Source: Phoronis australis (Eukaryota > Phoronida > Phoronidae). From it: DNA of 64,000 nt. The notes beneath the pieces were generated by a model. It had not been told where the DNA came from. It saw only the letters and a list, made by a program, of their open reading frames with translations, and searched no databases. Location of the stretch: assembly GCA_002633005.1 (NCBI GenBank), contig NMRA01000084.1, forward strand, positions 589,267 through 653,266. The letters are read 5' to 3'. Numbering within the stretch: position 1 is the first letter of the stretch; each line of letters begins with the position of its first letter. The translations under genes were made by a program, and so were the position numbers. This document shows, piece after piece, positions 60,745 to 64,000 of the stretch.

Positions 60745-62040
60745 CTTTTGTTCAAATTTTGGATTCTTAAAACCCGAATAAGCTCATTTAATGTCTTGTT
60801 GAAAGACAACATTGAAAGAATATCCCGGCTACGAAATGTTTAATTTAAAGCAGATTTATTCTATACACAATTATTAACTTATATTCTTGCAATGGTTTTA
60901 TCATACTTCCTATCTTGGAACTGTGAATGCCAAGCAGAAATGACGCACATTTATAAAAATTTCAAAAATCTTTCGCTGCCGGGCAGTTTCCGCGAAACAA
61001 ATCGCCTTTGTTCAAGTGGAATACAACGAGTGCGATCGTGTGTATCTGACAATTATTGTTCTCATTGACGTGTTTTTCATAACGTGTTTGTTAGAAAAAA
61101 CAACAACTGTGTGTCCCACAATTGGTGAAAGAAGACGCTCGTGTCGGAGGACATTTTTATTTTAGGTATCAATTATTCAGCATATTCACGGAAAGGTGTT
61201 TAATAATTCAGACAAATAAGACAATATAGGCAGAAAGAATAGTGGTGTAGAATCACACATGAATACCTTTGTGAATTCTTTGATAGTCGGTGATCACATT
61301 CGCTTAATTTGATGGACGATACTAAAACATTAACACGGTGTATGCTTAGCTATGATCATGAATAATAAACGTTTCAAGGAAATTAATACTCGCTTTGTTA
61401 AAGGTAAAAAACAATTTCCGAAAGACAGATAAAGTGTGGAATTATCTTTCAATGTTTGTTTATTAGCCTTAAAATCTCCTACAACGGTCTAATGTATTCC
61501 AGGCGTGTTTCATCTGTGCCTGCGATATTTGTAATTAGTAACCACATAGAACTTGTCTTGTAAAAAAATCCATCACAAACCAACAGAAAAACTTAGAAGA
61601 AATTTACAATTTCTTCAATGATATTTATTCCAAGTACTAACATTTATAAAAAACGTGTAATTGTTAATTTTTCTAGGTTTATCATTCGAAGTTTCGTGTA
61701 GCGTCTCCGACTTTTAGTGTTGCATATCTAGCAAGCATTAGCGAGCAATCGCCTTCAGGCGCGCTCGGTTGGTCACCACTTTTTAGAGACGATTTCTAAT
61801 CCATTATGCATCTTTTGTTAACAAAATTTCTAGCTCGTCAAGACAATTAGCAATTTAAGCGGAATACAATTACTCTTAAAGATAACCAGTTATTGACTTG
61901 AACGCTCTGAAAGTAACCGGTTAATTCTAAAGCAAGATATTTTATTCATAAATCCGCCCCTGATTCAATTGGAGAAAATGAAATTAACGCATCGTCATTG
62001 ACTCTGACAATTAGTCCTATATCACTTTGTCAGTCTGTCA
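60745..62040. other. No supported gene
   Basis: An isolated AATCCGCCCCTG (61951-61962) resembles a hAT-like end without a partner. Nothing else recognisable. Confidence 0.4.
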
Positions 62041-62193
62041 GATTGAAAAGTCGACTTAGTTTACTTGAAGTCTTCTGTAACAACCCGCACGTCAATTACG
62101 AGAAAGAAAAAACAAATCCCCCTCGCAAGCGGCCATGCGATTATTTGAAGATTCGCCGTGAAATGATGAGGATTAAGCACCTAAGCCAGCTAG
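62041..62193 (+). CDS. Candidate exon ending at a splice donor (unrecognised)
   Basis: The frame is open through a basic stretch (YEKEKTNPPRKRPCDYLKIR and onward) and reaches CAGCTAG|GTAAGA (exon end 62193). The start is not certain; ATGATG at 62164 is the first ATG pair in frame. High Lys/Arg content is protein-like but not diagnostic. Confidence 0.18.
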
Positions 62194-62540
62194 GTAAGAC
62201 AAGGAAATGTAGGAGGTACAAGTACCTTCGCGTATCAGTGAGAAAATCTAATGTAGATTTTACATTATGCATTGTTATCGTTGAGTGATTTTTGTGTTTT
62301 GTGACTATCTGGGTTTAGGTTATTGAGGATGCATGGCATTTGTTTGACACACAATTCTATCGGTAAATGTCACGCTGATATTTTGAGTTGGGAAATAATT
62401 TACACTTCTTCTCTGTCATGAAAAGGTCAATTGTAGCGTGCCCTTTTTCGAACCGTTTCTTCTTTCGTTGTTCACCTTCAAGCACAAGTCTTGCGTGATA
62501 TTTACATGCGAAATTCAGTTTATGAAGGGACGTATTAGAA

Positions 62541-62834
62541 ATGTCAAGCTCGTGTTCAATATTTAAGTTCCCCGTTTCATTTGCTCTGTCGGAGTTGCAA
62601 AGTTTCCATCGGAACGTCAGGATGTACGCGCGCAAAATGTGGCAACGGTGTGCGGATACGGACAATTTGGCAGAATCAGAAATAACTCGTGGATTACGAA
62701 ATGCAATATGCAGTGAGATAGGAAGTATCGATATCGTATCGTTCGAAAGAGTTGAACTGGAAATTTCAGGAAAGTGTGTGTCCCTTTATATCAGGAAGGA
62801 CCACCCGCCCGTTAAATTGTGTGGTTTAAAATGA
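62541..62834 (+). CDS. Open frame with ATG, unrecognised (97 aa)
   Basis: The ATG at 62541 (GAAATGTC) opens 97 codons (start MSSSCSIFKFPVSFALSELQ, end KDHPPVKLCGLK) to a TGA at 62834. Amino-acid usage is balanced. A minus-strand frame of 102 codons (62665-62357) overlaps its first third and looks equally plausible, so at least one is chance. An acceptor-like pyrimidine tract ends at 62480 and could precede it. No family is recognisable. Confidence 0.2.
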   Translation: MSSSCSIFKFPVSFALSELQSFHRNVRMYARKMWQRCADTDNLAESEITRGLRNAICSEIGSIDIVSFERVELEISGKCVSLYIRKDHPPVKLCGLK

Positions 62835-64000
62835 AACATGGTTATGAAATGAACTGAAATAATGGGTGGACATCGGACGACAGGTATGTAAGAATATTTG
62901 ATATGATTAATAATGAAGGCCCTTAAAAATTTCCTTTCAGTGGAACTGCCATTGCGCGTGAAAACTGCGGGTGCACCTGGGTGATGCCTAAAATGCGTTG
63001 GAAAATAAATTTGTTGTTGAAATTCAAGCTTGCTAACGCTTCAGAGGATGAATTCATCAACAACAGCAAAAAGACTTGTTCCGCAGTACCTTAAAGATTT
63101 ATTAAGCGATATTTATGTTATGTGACTATTGCCTTTGGACATTCTGTTTCACACAGAGGTAAAGTCGACTATTATGATTTAATTTTGTCGCAAAACTGGA
63201 GTTGTGAAATATGGTCAGTTAACGGTTCTTGTTTTCTGTCTTCACACTGAGGTCAGAATGGAGCTCATGGGTTCATTTTGCCTCAATAAACCGCTTCGTT
63301 CTTGTTTCAGCTTTCCTTGAATTTGGCCACTTTTAAACCTCCGAAGCATCGCTTAACATGTTTTTAACTAGCCAATAAAAGTGATTAAGGAGTAACAAAA
63401 TTAAATCATATTCGTGTTCCTTTTGTTTATGTATTTCGCATGATGCCATTCATGTGTCAAAATATTATAATTAATACGCGTTCTAACGCTTTGAAAGTGG
63501 GAAATTGGGGTCATCTTGGCACATAAGATCACATAAGAATTAATAGGAAACAAATTCATATAAAGTTATACTAAGAGTTGGGTTTCATCTTTTTTACAGA
63601 ATGACTAAAAGAGGATACGATGTGGAAACTGTTTTTTGTAACTAGTGGAAATCGTATCGTTGATTTGGTATTTTTTATGGAAGAATTAGAGGATTGCTCA
63701 AAAGAGTTCACAAAGAATTACTATCTCATCAATTCAGTTAATATCATAAGTCGGAAAAATTGGGGGTGAATTGAGCATATGGTCTGATGCGATTTGTTGC
63801 TCATTGTTTCCAGTGAAATTTACTGTTCCTGTATTTGTTAGCCTCATGCCAGAGCTAATTCAGCGTGATGATGCAATTTTATCTTCTTCGTTTATCGTAT
63901 TACGCCACGCTTTTATCAACATAAAGTTTTAATCAAATGACGTGAACTTATTCGCGTAGATAACAGTTACACTGCTTCCGTTACGAACCACGTCATCAAA
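62835..64000. other. No supported gene; several splice-like sites
   Basis: CGACAG|GTATGT at 62883-62884 follows ATGGGTGGACATCGGACG (62860). TTTCCTTTCAG (62940) and ATCTTTTTTACAG (63600) are acceptor-like. Joining them gives stops within 8-18 codons, so no gene model holds. The remainder is AT-rich. Confidence 0.4.

Noticed and set aside
61951-61962. AATCCGCCCCTG as a further hAT-like element
   Set aside because: A single 12-bp end with no partner end nearby is too little to call an element.
62860-63645. Spliced mini-gene from ATGGGTGG through acceptors at 62940 or 63600
   Set aside because: Both joins meet a stop within 8-18 codons and the 54-base intron would be unusually short.
1-64000. 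Retrotransposon reverse transcriptase, LTR pairs, rRNA genes or CRISPR-like arrays
   Set aside because: I looked for YxDD-type motifs, paired long direct repeats, rRNA-like conserved stretches and regularly spaced repeats and saw none.

Overview
This is eukaryotic nuclear DNA, most likely from a marine invertebrate and plausibly an anthozoan cnidarian. That reading rests on moderate AT-richness (roughly 39% GC by eye), GT-AG splice-like sites, remnants of cut-and-paste transposons, 'GGCGGATCC'-type hAT-like element ends, and many copies of the 8-bp palindrome TACATGTA. The species cannot be fixed from the sequence. Two isolated N bases (34237 and 56481) show this is assembled reference sequence.

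No complete, recognisable host protein-coding gene is present. Open frames of 60-130 codons occur about as often as this base composition predicts by chance, and none shows a family I can name outside the transposon. The window is best read as intergenic or intronic DNA. A handful of weak candidate first exons, promoters and terminal exons are listed at low confidence because start context, TATA or E-box motifs and splice sites happen to line up.

Layout. 0.3-0.5 kb: the end of a hAT-like repeat. 0.57-3.72 kb: a decayed 3.15-kb DNA transposon with long imperfect terminal inverted repeats and a broken, intron-containing gene ending in a Cys-rich CXC-like tail. This is the best-supported element. 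5.56-5.97 kb: short tandem duplications and an array of about three 80-bp units. 8.16-8.43 kb: an interrupted 27-bp minisatellite, followed by a dense TACATGTA cluster up to 9.46 kb. 12.08-12.82 kb: a large foldback with arms of about 350 bp, around 81% identical where counted, that keeps open frames in both arms. 18.20-18.54 kb: a short TTAA-flanked MITE. 25.5-26.6 kb: two promoter-like segments followed by strong splice donors. 34.2-35.1 and 60.46-60.74 kb: further hAT-like elements. 38.14-38.30 kb: a CTG repeat with 16 pure units just downstream of a candidate start codon and splice donor. 53.2-53.5 kb: AAC/AAT-rich low-complexity DNA. The rest is unannotated sequence in which I see no supported gene.

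Nothing here forms an operon or a multi-gene system. The items most worth checking are the transposon, the foldback, the TACATGTA excess, the CTG tract with its candidate exon, and the promoter-exon candidates at 25.5, 26.4, 33.0 and 51.1 kb.
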